From JABCYV01 sp963729325 (GTDB taxonomy: Bacteria > Acidobacteriota > Terriglobia > Terriglobales > Acidobacteriaceae): DNA of 64,000 nucleotides. The notes under the pieces were generated by a model, which made no database searches, had not been told where the DNA came from, and saw nothing but the letters and a program-made list of their open reading frames with translations. How positions within the stretch are numbered: position 1 is the first letter of the stretch; each line of letters opens with the position of its first letter. This document shows, one piece after another, positions 34,572 to 43,870 of the stretch. The stretch lies in the NCBI GenBank assembly GCA_963729325.1, contig CAVSNS010000007.1, positions 1 through 64,000 on the forward strand. The letters are read 5' to 3'. A program made the translations under genes and the position numbers.

Positions 34572-35129
34572 CTAGTCGAAGATTAGAACTGCAGAGGCGA
34601 TAACCGTGGTCCACAGACCGCGCTTGTCACCTACGGCGGATTGAGTGACATTCGCCGTTCTCACGATCTTATTTGATATGCGGTAGATCTCTTTCTTCTC
34701 ATCCCAGGAGCGATCGGGATCAAACTCCACATTCAGAGTTGTAGCCAGCATTTCGGCGGCGAGCTCTTCCGCATAGTCTCCGGCAGCGTCTTCGGTTTCG
34801 CCAAAGGAGTGATGTTCGCTGAGATAGCCATAGGTATTCCGATCGGCTGGAATGGCTACGCCGATGCTTGAGGCCAGCAGGCGATGCGGCTCGTGAGTGG
34901 AGTTCTCGGCCACGACGGAGAAGACTACCTCTCCCGGGCTCAGATATTTCAACCCCTGGGAGCGGGGGACCAGCTTGCATTGCGGCGGAAAAATGGAGGA
35001 GACGCGAACCAGATTCTGCGCGGCGATGCCGGCGTCACGTAAGGCCAGCTCGAAGGATGTGAGACGCTCTCTGTGTTTGCCGACCCCCTTGGTGAAGAAA
35101 ATCCGCTTGGGGACCATGTCCTTGGACAA
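34572..35129 (-). CDS. pdaD: Pyruvoyl-dependent arginine decarboxylase
   Basis: A 185-residue proenzyme that makes agmatine from arginine. It cleaves itself between two serines, and the second becomes the pyruvoyl group. The site is visible as VRVSSIFPP with Ser44-Ser45. Other family signatures are MVPKRIFFTKGVGKHRERL, LKYLSPGEVVFSVVAEN and GYLSEHHSFGETEDAAGDYA. Start at TTG 35129 or ATG 35117 (AAGGAC just upstream); the second fits the family N-terminus well. It converges on the deoxyhypusine-synthase-like gene and supplies the substrate for aguA/aguB. Confidence 0.9.
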   Translation of the reverse strand: MSKDMVPKRIFFTKGVGKHRERLTSFELALRDAGIAAQNLVRVSSIFPPQCKLVPRSQGLKYLSPGEVVFSVVAENSTHEPHRLLASSIGVAIPADRNTYGYLSEHHSFGETEDAAGDYAEELAAEMLATTLNVEFDPDRSWDEKKEIYRISNKIVRTANVTQSAVGDKRGLWTTVIASAVLIFD

Positions 35130-35231
35130 TTCGAATATCCTCCGCTAAATCGTTGGAATTCGCTCAAACATAACATAGCGAATCGTGAACGGAATATGAA
35201 AATTGGGGTACCCGTGCGAAAAAGAATGCAT

Positions 35232-35253
35232 TGCGCGGGCCCGAAGGGCCGCG
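35232..35253 (-). terminator. GC-rich hairpin after the small secreted protein gene
   Basis: On the minus strand GCGCGGCCC, a TTC-centred loop, and GGGCCCGCGC form a strong stem with one bulge, followed 9 bases later by a run of five Ts. It lies about 45 bases beyond the stop at 35300. The distance to the T-run is longer than ideal. Confidence 0.45.
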
Positions 35254-35299
35254 CATGCAAGGTTGAAGCACTCCGCGATCTTTCCGGGCAGGAGCCGGC

Positions 35300-35656
35300 T
35301 TACTTGGCTGGAGCCACGGAGCTGACTGCGATAGTATCGCCCTCGGCTTTGCCGGTTACTGTGGCCTGCTGGGCGGCCAGTTTGTCGAGTTCGCTGAGTA
35401 CGGTTTTGTCGCTGCTATCGAGCGTATACACTTTTTCACCTACGACCAAAGCGTACTTTGAGCCTTTGCTCACGCAGGCGCGAAGGCAGCCAGCGTCATC
35501 GCCCGGCATCATATGTTTGGCGCCGCACATGGCGTCACTGACTTTGCCGGTAAAGGTCTGCGGCTTGCCGGAAGCAAAAGCGGATGAAAGGCTCAATCCA
35601 GCAGCCAGAAGTGCGGTGGCCAGCAAAATTCCAAATTTCTGCGTAGCAGAACTCAT
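35300..35656 (-). CDS. Small secreted protein with conserved Cys residues
   Basis: A 118-residue exported protein. The signal peptide spans about 1-28 (LLATALLAAGLSLSSAFA). The mature part has FTGKVSDAMCGAKHMMPGDD and CLRACVSKGSKYALVVGEKV, a Cys/His-rich small beta domain that recurs in acidobacterial genomes. The Cys and Met residues (MCGAKHMM) hint at metal binding, which is inference. It is flanked by the pyruvoyl decarboxylase gene and the POTRA gene, with no obvious operon. Confidence 0.65.
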   Translation of the reverse strand: MSSATQKFGILLATALLAAGLSLSSAFASGKPQTFTGKVSDAMCGAKHMMPGDDAGCLRACVSKGSKYALVVGEKVYTLDSSDKTVLSELDKLAAQQATVTGKAEGDTIAVSSVAPAK

Positions 35657-35783
35657 GAATTTCTCCTAAAAGGAATGGAGGTCATCTAATAAGAGTCTAG
35701 AAAGCCCGACCCCTTATATCTTAATGATAAAGACAGCTCTGGACGGAGTAAAGCTGTAAGGATGTCCGACAATTCTTCCGCGA

Positions 35784-37143
35784 TCAGCGCGGATTCGGTT
35801 CGAAGCGTAAGGTCACGTCGACAGTCTTTTCTTTGTCGTTGAGCGATTCGTTGATGCTGATTTTCCACTCTCCCAGATCTTTAGCCGACTGTTGCACGAA
35901 GCGTTGAGGATAGCCGGAATCGTAGGGATCGCCGGTCAGCAGCTTCCATTCCGTAAACAAACGATTCGTATCGCGCTTGTCCAGACCACGGATGTCCAAG
36001 TCACCCATGGTGAAGACATTGCCTTCATCGATCGAAATCTGGTACTTGACCGTGGACTGAGCGTCATCGATTTCAGGAGTCGCGAGAACGGACGCCACCA
36101 TGTAACCGCGGGTTCCGTAGAGCTTCTTAATAGCTTCGAGGTCGCTCTTTAGTTGATTCGCGTTAGCAGGTTGGCCGAGTTGCTGATGGATCAGGACCCG
36201 AAGTTTTTCAGGGGGGAAGGCTTTGTATCCCGTCAACTGCAGCTCAGATCACTTTGTACTGACGGCCGGTATCGACGTTGAAGGTGACGTCGACGAGGGT
36301 TTCCTGCGGGCTGTCCTGCACGATTTTAGGCTGGGCATCGGCGAAAGCCGCCTTCAGATAGCCGCGCTCAAGATAAACCGGGAGGAGATCTTTATCGGCT
36401 TGAACGCGAAGAGAGGAGCGCAGAAATTCCTGACCCGACATTTTCTTGGCGGCGGCCTGGAGAAGGGGTAATTCGGCTGGACCAGCGCCAGTGAAATCAA
36501 TATTGCGAATGCGAATGCTGTGTCCGCTAATACTAAAAGCGAACGAACTGATGGGACCCTCTTCAGGACCCGTCCGCAGGTAGTCGACATGGCCGTCGAT
36601 CTTCCGCTCGATCAGCAGCGCTTGCAGCGCGTTTGAAACCTGTTCCGCGAGGTCGCCGCCAACCGGCAGGTTGCCTTGGAAAAGCGGCACTTGGGCGCGC
36701 AGGCCGTCGAGCAGTTCTTTCTCGGAGAACCACACGAAATTGTCGAAGTGGGCAGGGACGAACGGATCGCTGTCGGCGAGCTGCAATTCCAGCTTGGTAC
36801 CTTCCGAAGAGAAGTGGAAAGCGTAGGCAACATCGTTGAACGCGCCAGTTTCTCCCAGATGCTGGCTGACTCGCTTGAAGTCGTCTTCGCTGACGGTCTG
36901 GCCGAGTTGGAGCCCGCTGGCGGCGACGATTTCCTGAGGGGTGAAGCGCTTGGTACCGGTCACTTTGATGGAAACCAATTTGAAAGCGGATGGTGGTAAG
37001 GGTTTCGAAGGCTTGCGGGCTTGGGCAGGCGCGAGGGTCGCAAGGAAAAGCAAGGATGCAATCCGACTCTCGACCGAGAGCAATTGCGTTCGCGTGGAGA
37101 TCACGTGCTGAAATTCTAATCCAATAAGTGCTCGGCTATCCAA
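35784..37143 (-). CDS. POTRA-domain outer-membrane assembly-like protein, no barrel (frameshifted)
   Basis: About 450 residues in two frames joined by one extra T near 36245 (QYKVI, then ELQLTGYKAFPPEKL). A likely signal segment (ASLLFLATLAPAQA) is followed by several POTRA-type modules: FKLVSIKVTGTKRFTPQEIV, SIRIRNIDFTGAGPAELPLL, QYKVIELQLTGYKAFPPEKL and GNVFTMGDLDIRGLDKRDTN. It ends at VDVTLRFEPNPR with no C-terminal beta-barrel, so it is not a complete BamA/TamA. It may be a periplasmic partner of a separate barrel. The start codon is uncertain (TTG or GTG). Confidence 0.72.
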
Positions 37144-37236
37144 GGCGGGGTGGTGCGGCAGTCTGGGTGGGCCGGTTCGGTAAGGCAGTGCACAGGTTCT
37201 CGACCGTGCTCAAATGACAATGCGAAGGAACCCCTC

Positions 37237-38145
37237 TCAGCGCTTCGCGGAGGCTGCAGGTTCGGCTGTCTGAATCTTGACTGTGGCGTCGATGAAGGCC
37301 AGGGCGGCTCGGCTGAGGGCTTTGTCCTTTCGGAAAACCAATGCCAGGTCACGACGAATTTGCGCGTCGGAGATGGGAATCGCAGACAGCACTTTGGCTC
37401 GGACGTCCTCCTCCACGTTAGAGCGTGCGATGAAACCCACGCCAACATCGGCGGCCACGAAACGCTTTAGCAGCTCACTGGAATCCAGCTCCATGGCTAA
37501 TTGCGGCTTGAGTTTGCGTTCGTGAAAGAGTTCTTCCAGCGCATCGCGGGTATGTCCAGCCTTGGGTACGACCAGGGGAAACTTTGCGACTTCGGCGACG
37601 GCAGCCGATTTCAGTTTGGCCAGAGGATGCTGGGGCGGAACGATAATCACGAGTTCATCGCGGTGAATCAGCACGACGGTGAGGCGATTGTCGGTGACGG
37701 GGAGGGAAACTACCCCGAAGTCCACCGAATTGTCGATGACCGATTCCAGAATCTTGCCATAGTCGGCACGTTTGATGTTAACCGCCACGTCGGGATATTG
37801 CCTTTTGAACTGGGCGAACACCTCGGGAAGAATGTGCAGGCAGGTGCCTTCATTGGCGCCAACGATAATCTCGCCGCGGGGAACGCGCTCAGTCTCGGCG
37901 ATTGCGGTCAGCATTGCTTTGCGGGCTTCAAGCGTCTCTTCCGCATATTTCTGCAAAATCTTGCCAGACGCGGTGATGGACACTTTCCCGCCGGAGCGGT
38001 CCAGCAGCTTGGCGCCGATTTCTTCCTCCAGGGAACGAATCTGGGAGGAGATGGCGGGCTGGGTTCGAAAGCGCCTTCCCGCAGCACGAGAGAATGAGCT
38101 CAGGCGAGCGACCTCGAGGAAAGTTTCGAGCTGGTCAAAATCCAT
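37237..38145 (-). CDS. LysR-family transcriptional regulator
   Basis: 302 residues from the ATG at 38145 (MDFDQLETFLEVARLSSFSR). The winged helix-turn-helix (SRAAGRRFRTQPAISSQIRS) fills about 1-60, followed by a dimer helix and a CysB/CbbR-like effector domain (EIIVGANEGTCLHILPEVFA, HPLAKLKSAAVAEV, DVGVGFIARSNVEED). It ends with an AT-like AEPAASAKR tail. The effector is not deducible. The adjacent POTRA gene is on the same strand downstream, so it may not be its target. Confidence 0.88.
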   Translation of the reverse strand: MDFDQLETFLEVARLSSFSRAAGRRFRTQPAISSQIRSLEEEIGAKLLDRSGGKVSITASGKILQKYAEETLEARKAMLTAIAETERVPRGEIIVGANEGTCLHILPEVFAQFKRQYPDVAVNIKRADYGKILESVIDNSVDFGVVSLPVTDNRLTVVLIHRDELVIIVPPQHPLAKLKSAAVAEVAKFPLVVPKAGHTRDALEELFHERKLKPQLAMELDSSELLKRFVAADVGVGFIARSNVEEDVRAKVLSAIPISDAQIRRDLALVFRKDKALSRAALAFIDATVKIQTAEPAASAKR

Positions 38146-38231
38146 AGCGCAGTTGTCGGTTACCAGTGCCCCTGTTCTCAGTTTGCACAATACGACCGAA
38201 TGAAACCAACAATTTACTCTTGGATGGGCGG

Positions 38232-38558
38232 CTAGACCAGACCGCTGTTGATGTGGGATGGGTGGGCGGCAGAGGGCAGTTTGGGTACTTTTTGGGAGGT
38301 GATCTCACGAATCGGCTTGAATTCCTTGAAGGTGACCAGACCTTCAGTGATGGCGCCGAGGCTGGAACTGGAGCGCGCCAGCACCATCAACAGATACTTT
38401 TGTGCTACCGGCCGGTCGGCAGGATGGATCAGTTGCCACCACCGCCTCATCGACTCCTGGACTTCGCTTTCAGTCTTAGAGCCTTCAACCAACGCGTCGA
38501 TGAGTTTGTAGACCTTACTTTTGACCGCCTGGTAGGAGATGGAAACCTCCTGTGGCAT
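38232..38558 (-). CDS. Conserved small hypothetical protein
   Basis: 108 residues from the ATG at 38558 (GGGAG upstream). Helical N-terminal part (SYQAVKSKVYKLIDALVEGS, then ESMRRWWQLIHPADRPVAQK) and a C-terminal Pro/Lys/His tail. No recognised domain. Upstream of and co-directional with the LysR gene. Confidence 0.55.
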   Translation of the reverse strand: MPQEVSISYQAVKSKVYKLIDALVEGSKTESEVQESMRRWWQLIHPADRPVAQKYLLMVLARSSSSLGAITEGLVTFKEFKPIREITSQKVPKLPSAAHPSHINSGLV

Positions 38559-38851
38559 GGTGGGCTCCCTTGTTAGTGAGTCGGGCAGCAATACGTTCGC
38601 CAAAGTGAAACTCTAGACCGGATGAGACTTATCGGGTCTCGCGCGGAAGTTGGTTGCAAGAATAAGAATTGCATATATGGATTTTCGTAGAGACATATTA
38701 GAGACAATAGGGCGTCCAAGACCGTTTCTTGGCTGGGAGGGCTGTTTGCTTAGAGCCATAGAGTACAATGTTGCGCCCTTAACGGTAAGGCTGGATAGAT
38801 CTGAGCCCTGATTTCCCCACGAGTGACAAAAAACCATTTTTCGGAGGCCTC

Positions 38852-39415
38852 ATGAAGCGGCTGCTGTGGATATTTTTATGTCTGGCGATGACGGGTGCGG
38901 CCCGGGCACAAGAGCCGGCGGTCCGCCAAACCCCGGATCGCATGTTTTTCCCTCATGACATGTTCTGGGGATACGCTCAGTTCGACCTTGCCCCTCCGCA
39001 TAACGAGATCGATCCCAATTTGTGCGCGGGAAACGCCGGCCAATACGGTGGCGCGAACGCACCCTGCAATTTATTCGCCCGTTATATGCTCTCTGGATAC
39101 GTCGAAGTGCGGCCTTTTGGCCGAGGGCAGTTTCGGCGATTCCTGCTGTTCGGCGAGCCCAGCTTTTTGTTCGGGAAAACGGTTCCGCAACACTTGTACA
39201 CCTGGTCGCCCGACGCAATCGGTTTGGAGAAGTCCTGGGGGCTGGGCGTGTACTTGGGAAGGGGTTTCGAATTGCGCGTGACCCAGCATTTCCTATTTAC
39301 GCGGTTGGGAGCGCGAGACAAGAATCTCGGTCCCGCAGACCTCGGGTCGAATGGGCCATGGGGGAGATATAACGCAATCGGGGTGAGGAAATATTTCGGG
39401 ACTCGGAGATATTAG
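38852..39415 (+). CDS. Secreted hypothetical protein, probably outer-membrane associated
   Basis: A 187-residue protein with a clear signal peptide (MKRLLWIFLCLAMTGAARA). CGGAGG stands 6 bases before the ATG. The mature part alternates aromatic and hydrophilic residues (MFWGYAQFDLAPPHNE, GYVEVRPFGRGQFRRFLLFG, WGLGVYLGRGFELRVTQHFL) and ends in a strand-like NAIGVRKYFGTRRY, which fits a small beta-barrel or periplasmic protein. It has one Cys pair (about 58 and 72). No family recognised. Confidence 0.6.
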   Translation: MKRLLWIFLCLAMTGAARAQEPAVRQTPDRMFFPHDMFWGYAQFDLAPPHNEIDPNLCAGNAGQYGGANAPCNLFARYMLSGYVEVRPFGRGQFRRFLLFGEPSFLFGKTVPQHLYTWSPDAIGLEKSWGLGVYLGRGFELRVTQHFLFTRLGARDKNLGPADLGSNGPWGRYNAIGVRKYFGTRRY

Positions 39416-39432
39416 CAAAGCTCGACATGTTG

Positions 39433-39905
39433 TCATCGCGGCCTGGGCGGCGGGTGTTTCGATTCGAGGGAGTAATTTCGGACCACACCGAAGCCAGTCA
39501 CGCCGATATGTGTGATGGAAATCCAACGCTCGAGTTTGTGGTGCCCGACGCGATGCATGCCAGTAGGAGAGTCCGACCGAGGCGACAGTACCGGCGGCTT
39601 CCAGAGCGGCGAATCCCGCCGAATCGTTGACCACATCATCGGGAAGCAAAATTTCTTGTCTTCCGCGAGCCTGGAAGTTGCGGGTGGAGGCGTAATCGAG
39701 CCCACGGAATATGGCGATTCCGGAGAACAGTATGATGTTGGTGCGGTCCCAGAAGCGATGCGACGGAGCCGGCTGAGGCAATTCGACTGCCTGAGGTGGA
39801 GCAAGCGGAGGATCTTGAAGCCCAGGACTGCTGCGCGGCAGCCGGTACGGCCAGGAATCCACACAAGGAAATGGCGACGATCGTTCTATTAATTCGACCT
39901 CCTAC
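39433..39905 (-). pseudogene. Broken gene for a small exported hypothetical protein
   Basis: Coding sense is spread over three frames. An N-terminal signal segment (INRTIVAISLCGFLAVPAAA) is followed by a middle part (SHRFWDRTNIILFSGIAIFR, then NDSAGFAALEAAGTVASVGL) and an end in a third frame (HKLERWISITHIGVTGFGVV) with a stop at 39433. AGGAGG lies just before the first piece, but no normal start codon follows. Two frame shifts and a missing start suggest decay or poor sequence. Family unknown. Confidence 0.45.
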
Positions 39906-40116
39906 CCAACGAACGGAATCGCTAACATCCGGCCCAACAAATCGTGGCGTGCCTTCTGATTGTAGCGGCGCCATGCAAACTGCTGAACCCTGCTCGACTG
40001 GGTAGAAGTGAGCGCTGTCCCAAAGCGGTCCGAGATGGAGAGCGTGATCGCATTTCTCGATGGTCTAGCCCAGCCCGTATAATTGCTAGTTTCCCTAACG
40101 ACATCGGAGGTGAGTA

Positions 40117-41544
40117 ATGGCGGCTTCATATAACGGTGTGGCGTTGCCTGCAAAAGGCGCGCCAATTCATTACAGCAATGGGCGTTACCAGGTGCCGGAC
40201 AACCCGATCATCCCATTCATCGAAGGCGACGGCACTGGGCGGGACATCTGGAAGGCGTCGGTGCGCGTGTTCGATGCTGCGGTTGAGAAAGCTTACAGCG
40301 GCAAGCGACGAGTCGCATGGTACGAGGTGTTCGCGGGCGAGAAGGCGATGTCGAAGTTCAAATCGTGGCTGCCGGATGACACGGTAAATGCTATCCGCGA
40401 CCTGCGGGTTGCCATCAAGGGTCCCTTGACCACGCCGGTGGGAGGCGGCATTCGTTCGTTGAACGTCACCCTGCGGCAAGTACTCGATCTTTATGGGTGT
40501 GTACGTCCGGTGAAGTATTACAAAGGGACGCCTTCACCGGTGAAGCATCCCGAGCGCATGGACGTGGTCATTTACCGCGAGAATACGGAAGACGTGTATG
40601 CGGGGATTGAGTGGGAAGAGGGAACGCCCGACGCGAAACGCCTGATCGAGTTTCTAAACAAAGAGATGCTCAAGGGCGGAAAAAAGCAAGTGCGTCTGGA
40701 TTCGGGAGTAGGCATCAAGCCCATTTCAATTACAGGCACAAAGCGACTGGTTCGCATGGCGATTAAGTTCGCGCTGGAGAGCGGACGCAAGAGCGTAACC
40801 CTGGTGCACAAAGGGAACATTCAAAAGTTCACCGAGGGCGCTTTCCGCAAATGGGGATACGAACTGGCGACGGAAGAATTCCGCGATAAAGTGGTGACCG
40901 AGCGGGAGAGCTGGATTCTCGACAATAAAGACAGGAACCCGAATCTCACGATTGAGCAGAATGCGAACCTGGTCGAGCCCGGACTTGAGTTCGCGGCGGA
41001 AGAGTTTCGTCAGTCGGTCTACAAAGAAGTAAAGGGCGTTCTGGACGCGATTTACTCGACTCATGGCAAAGGCGTCTGGAAGAAAAAGCTGATGATCAAT
41101 GATCGGATCGCGGATTCTATTTTTCAGCAGGTTGTGACGCGCGCGGATGAGTACTCGGTGCTGGCGACTCCCAACCTGAACGGCGACTACATCTCGGACG
41201 CTTGTGCGGCGCAGGTGGGTGGGCTGGGCATAGCGCCAGGTGCCAACATCGGCGATGGATATGCCATATTCGAAGCAACCCACGGCACCGCTCCGAAGTA
41301 TGCCGACAAAGATGTGATCAATCCGGGATCGGTGATTTTGTCGGGCATGATGATGTTTCGCTTACTCGGTTGGAATGAGGCTGCCGACTTGATCGAACAC
41401 GGCCTGGAACAGACTATTGAACAGAAGAGAGTTACCTACGACTTTGAGCGGCTGATGGAAGGTGCGACCAGGGTGAAGACCAGCGAGTTCGCGAACTACA
41501 TCATCGAGAACATGGGTGCGGCGGTGCTGAGCGCGGTGGATTAG
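40117..41544 (+). CDS. icd: NADP-dependent isocitrate dehydrogenase
   Basis: A 475-residue TCA-cycle enzyme converting isocitrate to 2-oxoglutarate. Substrate loop RSLNVTLRQ contains the serine equivalent to the phosphorylated Ser of the E. coli enzyme. Also seen are YRENTEDVYAGIEW, the metal-binding NLNGDYISDACAAQ and the NADP-site HGTAPKYADKDVINPG. GGAGGTGAG precedes the ATG. Intact. It is followed 118 bases later by mdh on the same strand, and the two may be co-transcribed through a repeat. Confidence 0.95.
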   Translation: MAASYNGVALPAKGAPIHYSNGRYQVPDNPIIPFIEGDGTGRDIWKASVRVFDAAVEKAYSGKRRVAWYEVFAGEKAMSKFKSWLPDDTVNAIRDLRVAIKGPLTTPVGGGIRSLNVTLRQVLDLYGCVRPVKYYKGTPSPVKHPERMDVVIYRENTEDVYAGIEWEEGTPDAKRLIEFLNKEMLKGGKKQVRLDSGVGIKPISITGTKRLVRMAIKFALESGRKSVTLVHKGNIQKFTEGAFRKWGYELATEEFRDKVVTERESWILDNKDRNPNLTIEQNANLVEPGLEFAAEEFRQSVYKEVKGVLDAIYSTHGKGVWKKKLMINDRIADSIFQQVVTRADEYSVLATPNLNGDYISDACAAQVGGLGIAPGANIGDGYAIFEATHGTAPKYADKDVINPGSVILSGMMMFRLLGWNEAADLIEHGLEQTIEQKRVTYDFERLMEGATRVKTSEFANYIIENMGAAVLSAVD

Positions 41545-41562
41545 CGTCACCAGAAGGCATTA

Positions 41563-41640
41563 ACCACGAAGGACACTAAGGTTCACGAAGATACAGCATG
41601 AACGGGCTGCCGCTTAGTCCTTCGTATCCTTTTGGTTTTT
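41563..41640. repeat. Dispersed ACCACGAAGGACAC-type inverted repeat between icd and mdh
   Basis: ACCACGAAGGACACTAAGG and TTCACGAAG on the left are answered imperfectly by CTTAGTCCTTCGTATCCTT on the right. The ACCACGAAGGACACnAAGG wording is that of a small dispersed repeat found in many bacterial intergenic regions. It may act as an mRNA processing or stability element between the two TCA-cycle genes. Confidence 0.55.
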
Positions 41641-41661
41641 GTTGCTTAAGAAAGGAAAGGC

Positions 41662-42588
41662 ATGCGCAAGAAAGTGACGATAGTCGGTTCCGGGAATGTG
41701 GGCGCGACCACAGCCCATTGGATCGCCTCGAAGGAGCTGGCAGATGTGGTCCTCATCGACATCATCGAAGGCGTGCCCCAGGGCAAGGGGCTGGACCTGC
41801 TGGAAGCAATGCCGATTGAGAAACGCGATTCCCAAGTGGTCGGCACGCAGGATTACGCTGATACCGCCGATTCGGATGTCGTGGTCATCACTGCTGGTAT
41901 CCCCCGCAAGCCGGGCATGAGCCGCGACGATCTACTCAACACCAATCACAAGATCATGAAAGAAGTGGTCGGCAAGGCGGTACAGCACTCGCCGAACTGC
42001 ATTCTCATCATCGTGTCAAACCCGCTGGATGCCATGGCGCAGGCGGCTTACAAGATGAGCGGCTTTGCCCGCCAACGGGTGATTGGCATGGCTGGGGTTC
42101 TGGATTCCGCCCGCTTCCGTACATTCATTGCGGAAGAGCTGAAAGTCAGCGTGGAGAACGTGACGGCATTTGTCCTGGGCGGACATGGCGATACGATGGT
42201 TCCGCTGCCTCGCTATTCGACGGTGGCGGGAATCCCGATCACCGAATTGATGGATGCGGCCACGGTCGATCGGTTGGTGCAGCGCACACGCGACGGCGGA
42301 GCTGAGATCGTGAAGTATTTAAAGACTGGTTCGGCGTACTATGCGCCCTCCGCGGCGGTCACCGAGATGGTCGAGGCCATTTTGAAGGACAAGAAGAAGA
42401 TTCTGCCGTGTGCGGCATACCTGCAAGGGGAATACGGAATCCACGGGCTTTTCGTGGGTGTGCCGGTCAAGTTGGGCTGGGCCGGCATTGAGCAGATCAT
42501 CGAGATCACGCTCACGCCGGAAGAAAAGGCCGCGCTGGATAAGAGCGCAGCGGCAGTCAAGGAGTTGGTGGCAGTGATTGGGGTGTAG
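41662..42588 (+). CDS. mdh: Malate dehydrogenase
   Basis: 308 residues of the LDH-like NAD-dependent type. N-terminal dinucleotide loop GSGNVGATTAHW, Asp at the end of strand 2 (VVLIDIIEG) selecting NAD, substrate arginines in GIPRKPGMSRDDLL, VSNPLDAMA, and the catalytic His in LGGHGDTMVPL. GAAAGGAAAGGC precedes the ATG. Intact. Pairs with icd in the TCA cycle; sdh genes lie 5 kb downstream. Confidence 0.95.
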   Translation: MRKKVTIVGSGNVGATTAHWIASKELADVVLIDIIEGVPQGKGLDLLEAMPIEKRDSQVVGTQDYADTADSDVVVITAGIPRKPGMSRDDLLNTNHKIMKEVVGKAVQHSPNCILIIVSNPLDAMAQAAYKMSGFARQRVIGMAGVLDSARFRTFIAEELKVSVENVTAFVLGGHGDTMVPLPRYSTVAGIPITELMDAATVDRLVQRTRDGGAEIVKYLKTGSAYYAPSAAVTEMVEAILKDKKKILPCAAYLQGEYGIHGLFVGVPVKLGWAGIEQIIEITLTPEEKAALDKSAAAVKELVAVIGV

Positions 42589-42639
42589 GCATAGTTGACC
42601 ATAGTCATTGACCATGGTATAAGCAGTACGAGGTCAAAT

Positions 42640-42878
42640 TTGAAAGAAGTCGCGATTTCGAGTTCAAGGCTAAGTGCCTCGGCATCCTGGAAGAGGTTCG
42701 CAAGACACGCAAGCCGATCCGGGTTACACGCTTCGGTAAGCCCGTGGCCGAAGTTGTGCCTCCGTCCCCCGGAGAGCCTAAAGGAAGGCGACTGGGATCC
42801 ATGGCTGGGACGGCGGAGATCGTCGGAGATATCGTTGGCCCTACCGGCAGTTTGGATGATTGGGAAGCTGCGCGGTGA
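42640..42878 (+). CDS. Phd/YefM-family antitoxin (frameshifted)
   Basis: The C-terminal 70 residues read cleanly (EFKAKCLGILEEVRKTRKPI, then VTRFGKPVAEVVPP), the pattern of Phd-type antitoxins that bind the operator and the toxin. The N-terminus LKEVAIS (TTG at 42640, GAGG upstream) is one frame off; one missing G near 42661 accounts for it. The tail (EIVGDIVGPTGSLDDWEAAR) is the toxin-binding end. The stop overlaps the toxin start codon. Confidence 0.7.
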
Positions 42879-43240
42879 AATTACTTCTAGATACCCACAT
42901 CTGGCTGTGGAGTGCCCTGAAACCTGATCGCCTTACCCGCCGAGTAGCCAAAGAACTCGCGAAGCCTCAGAATGAACTGTGGTTGTCTGCGATGAGTATC
43001 TGGGAACTTACCATTCTCCAGAGCAAAGGACGATTCAGGGTGCCAGATGACCTCGCTACCTGGGTCGCAAAGAGCATGGCGGATTTGGAACTCAGGGAAG
43101 CACCTGTCACTGTAGAAGTGGCGCTCGCCATTCCTGCCATGACCTTTGCCCATGGCGATCCAGCCGATCACTTTCTCGCAGCGTCGGCAAAGGTGTTCGG
43201 ACTGACACTTGTAACTGCCGACGAGCACTTAACTGATTAG
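42875..43240 (+). CDS. vapC: PIN-domain toxin, VapC type
   Basis: A 121-residue predicted RNase. GTG at 42875 overlaps the antitoxin stop (GTGA). The acidic active-site set is present: Asp in LLLDTHIWLW, Glu in SIWELTIL, Asp in HGDPADHFLAA and Asp in LVTADEHL. The spacing matches type II PIN toxins. With the Phd-like partner it forms a toxin-antitoxin pair. If the antitoxin frameshift is real, the toxin would be uncontrolled. Confidence 0.88.
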   Translation: MKLLLDTHIWLWSALKPDRLTRRVAKELAKPQNELWLSAMSIWELTILQSKGRFRVPDDLATWVAKSMADLELREAPVTVEVALAIPAMTFAHGDPADHFLAASAKVFGLTLVTADEHLTD

Positions 43241-43286
43241 GCAAGGAGATTCCGGTGCTGGCGACAAATGATCCGGCAATCGCGCC

Positions 43287-43815
43287 CTACACCCTTTCAA
43301 TCACCACACTCTCGACCACCACATCCTTCAGCGGCTTGTCCTGCTTGTTGCGCGGGAGGGTCACGATCTTCTGGGCTACATCCTGGCCTTCGACGACTTC
43401 GCCGAAGATGGTGTGCTTGCCCGTCAGCCATGTGGTCGGGGCTAGCGTGATGAAGAACTGCGAGCCATTGGTATTGGGGCCAGAGTTGGCCATCGCTAGT
43501 TTGCCGGGTTTGTCGAATTTGTGAGCGAGAGCCCTTGGTCTCGTCCTCGAATTGATAGCCAGGACCGCCGAAACCGGTTCCGGCCGGGTCTCCGCCCTGA
43601 ATCATGAAGTCGGGGATCACACGATGAAAAATGGTTCCGTCGTAGAGGCGGTCTTTGCTCTTCTTGCGGCTGACCGGGTGGGACCACTCGCGCTTGCCTT
43701 CCGCGAGCTCGATGAAGTTGGCCACGGTCTTGGGCGCGTCCTTTTCAAAGAGTCGGCAAGCGATGGTGCCTTCTGAGGTATTGAAGATGGCGTAAGTACC
43801 GGGTTGGCGGGGCAT
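43287..43815 (-). CDS. Cytoplasmic cyclophilin-type peptidyl-prolyl isomerase (frameshifted)
   Basis: About 175 residues. The frame from the ATG at 43815 (AAAGGA upstream) gives NTSEGTIACRLFEKDAPKTV and DGTIFHRVIPDFMIQGGDPA with the catalytic Arg. After one extra base near 43527 the next frame gives KPGKLAMANSGPNTNGSQFF and the substrate-site GKHTIFGEVVEGQDV to a stop at 43287. All cyclophilin motifs are present once joined. No signal peptide. It forms a pair with the secreted cyclophilin upstream. Confidence 0.85.
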
Positions 43816-43870
43816 AGGAATCCTTTCGTCTAGTCGATGATCGTTCGTCCGATGAGCGTCCGTCGGCGGC

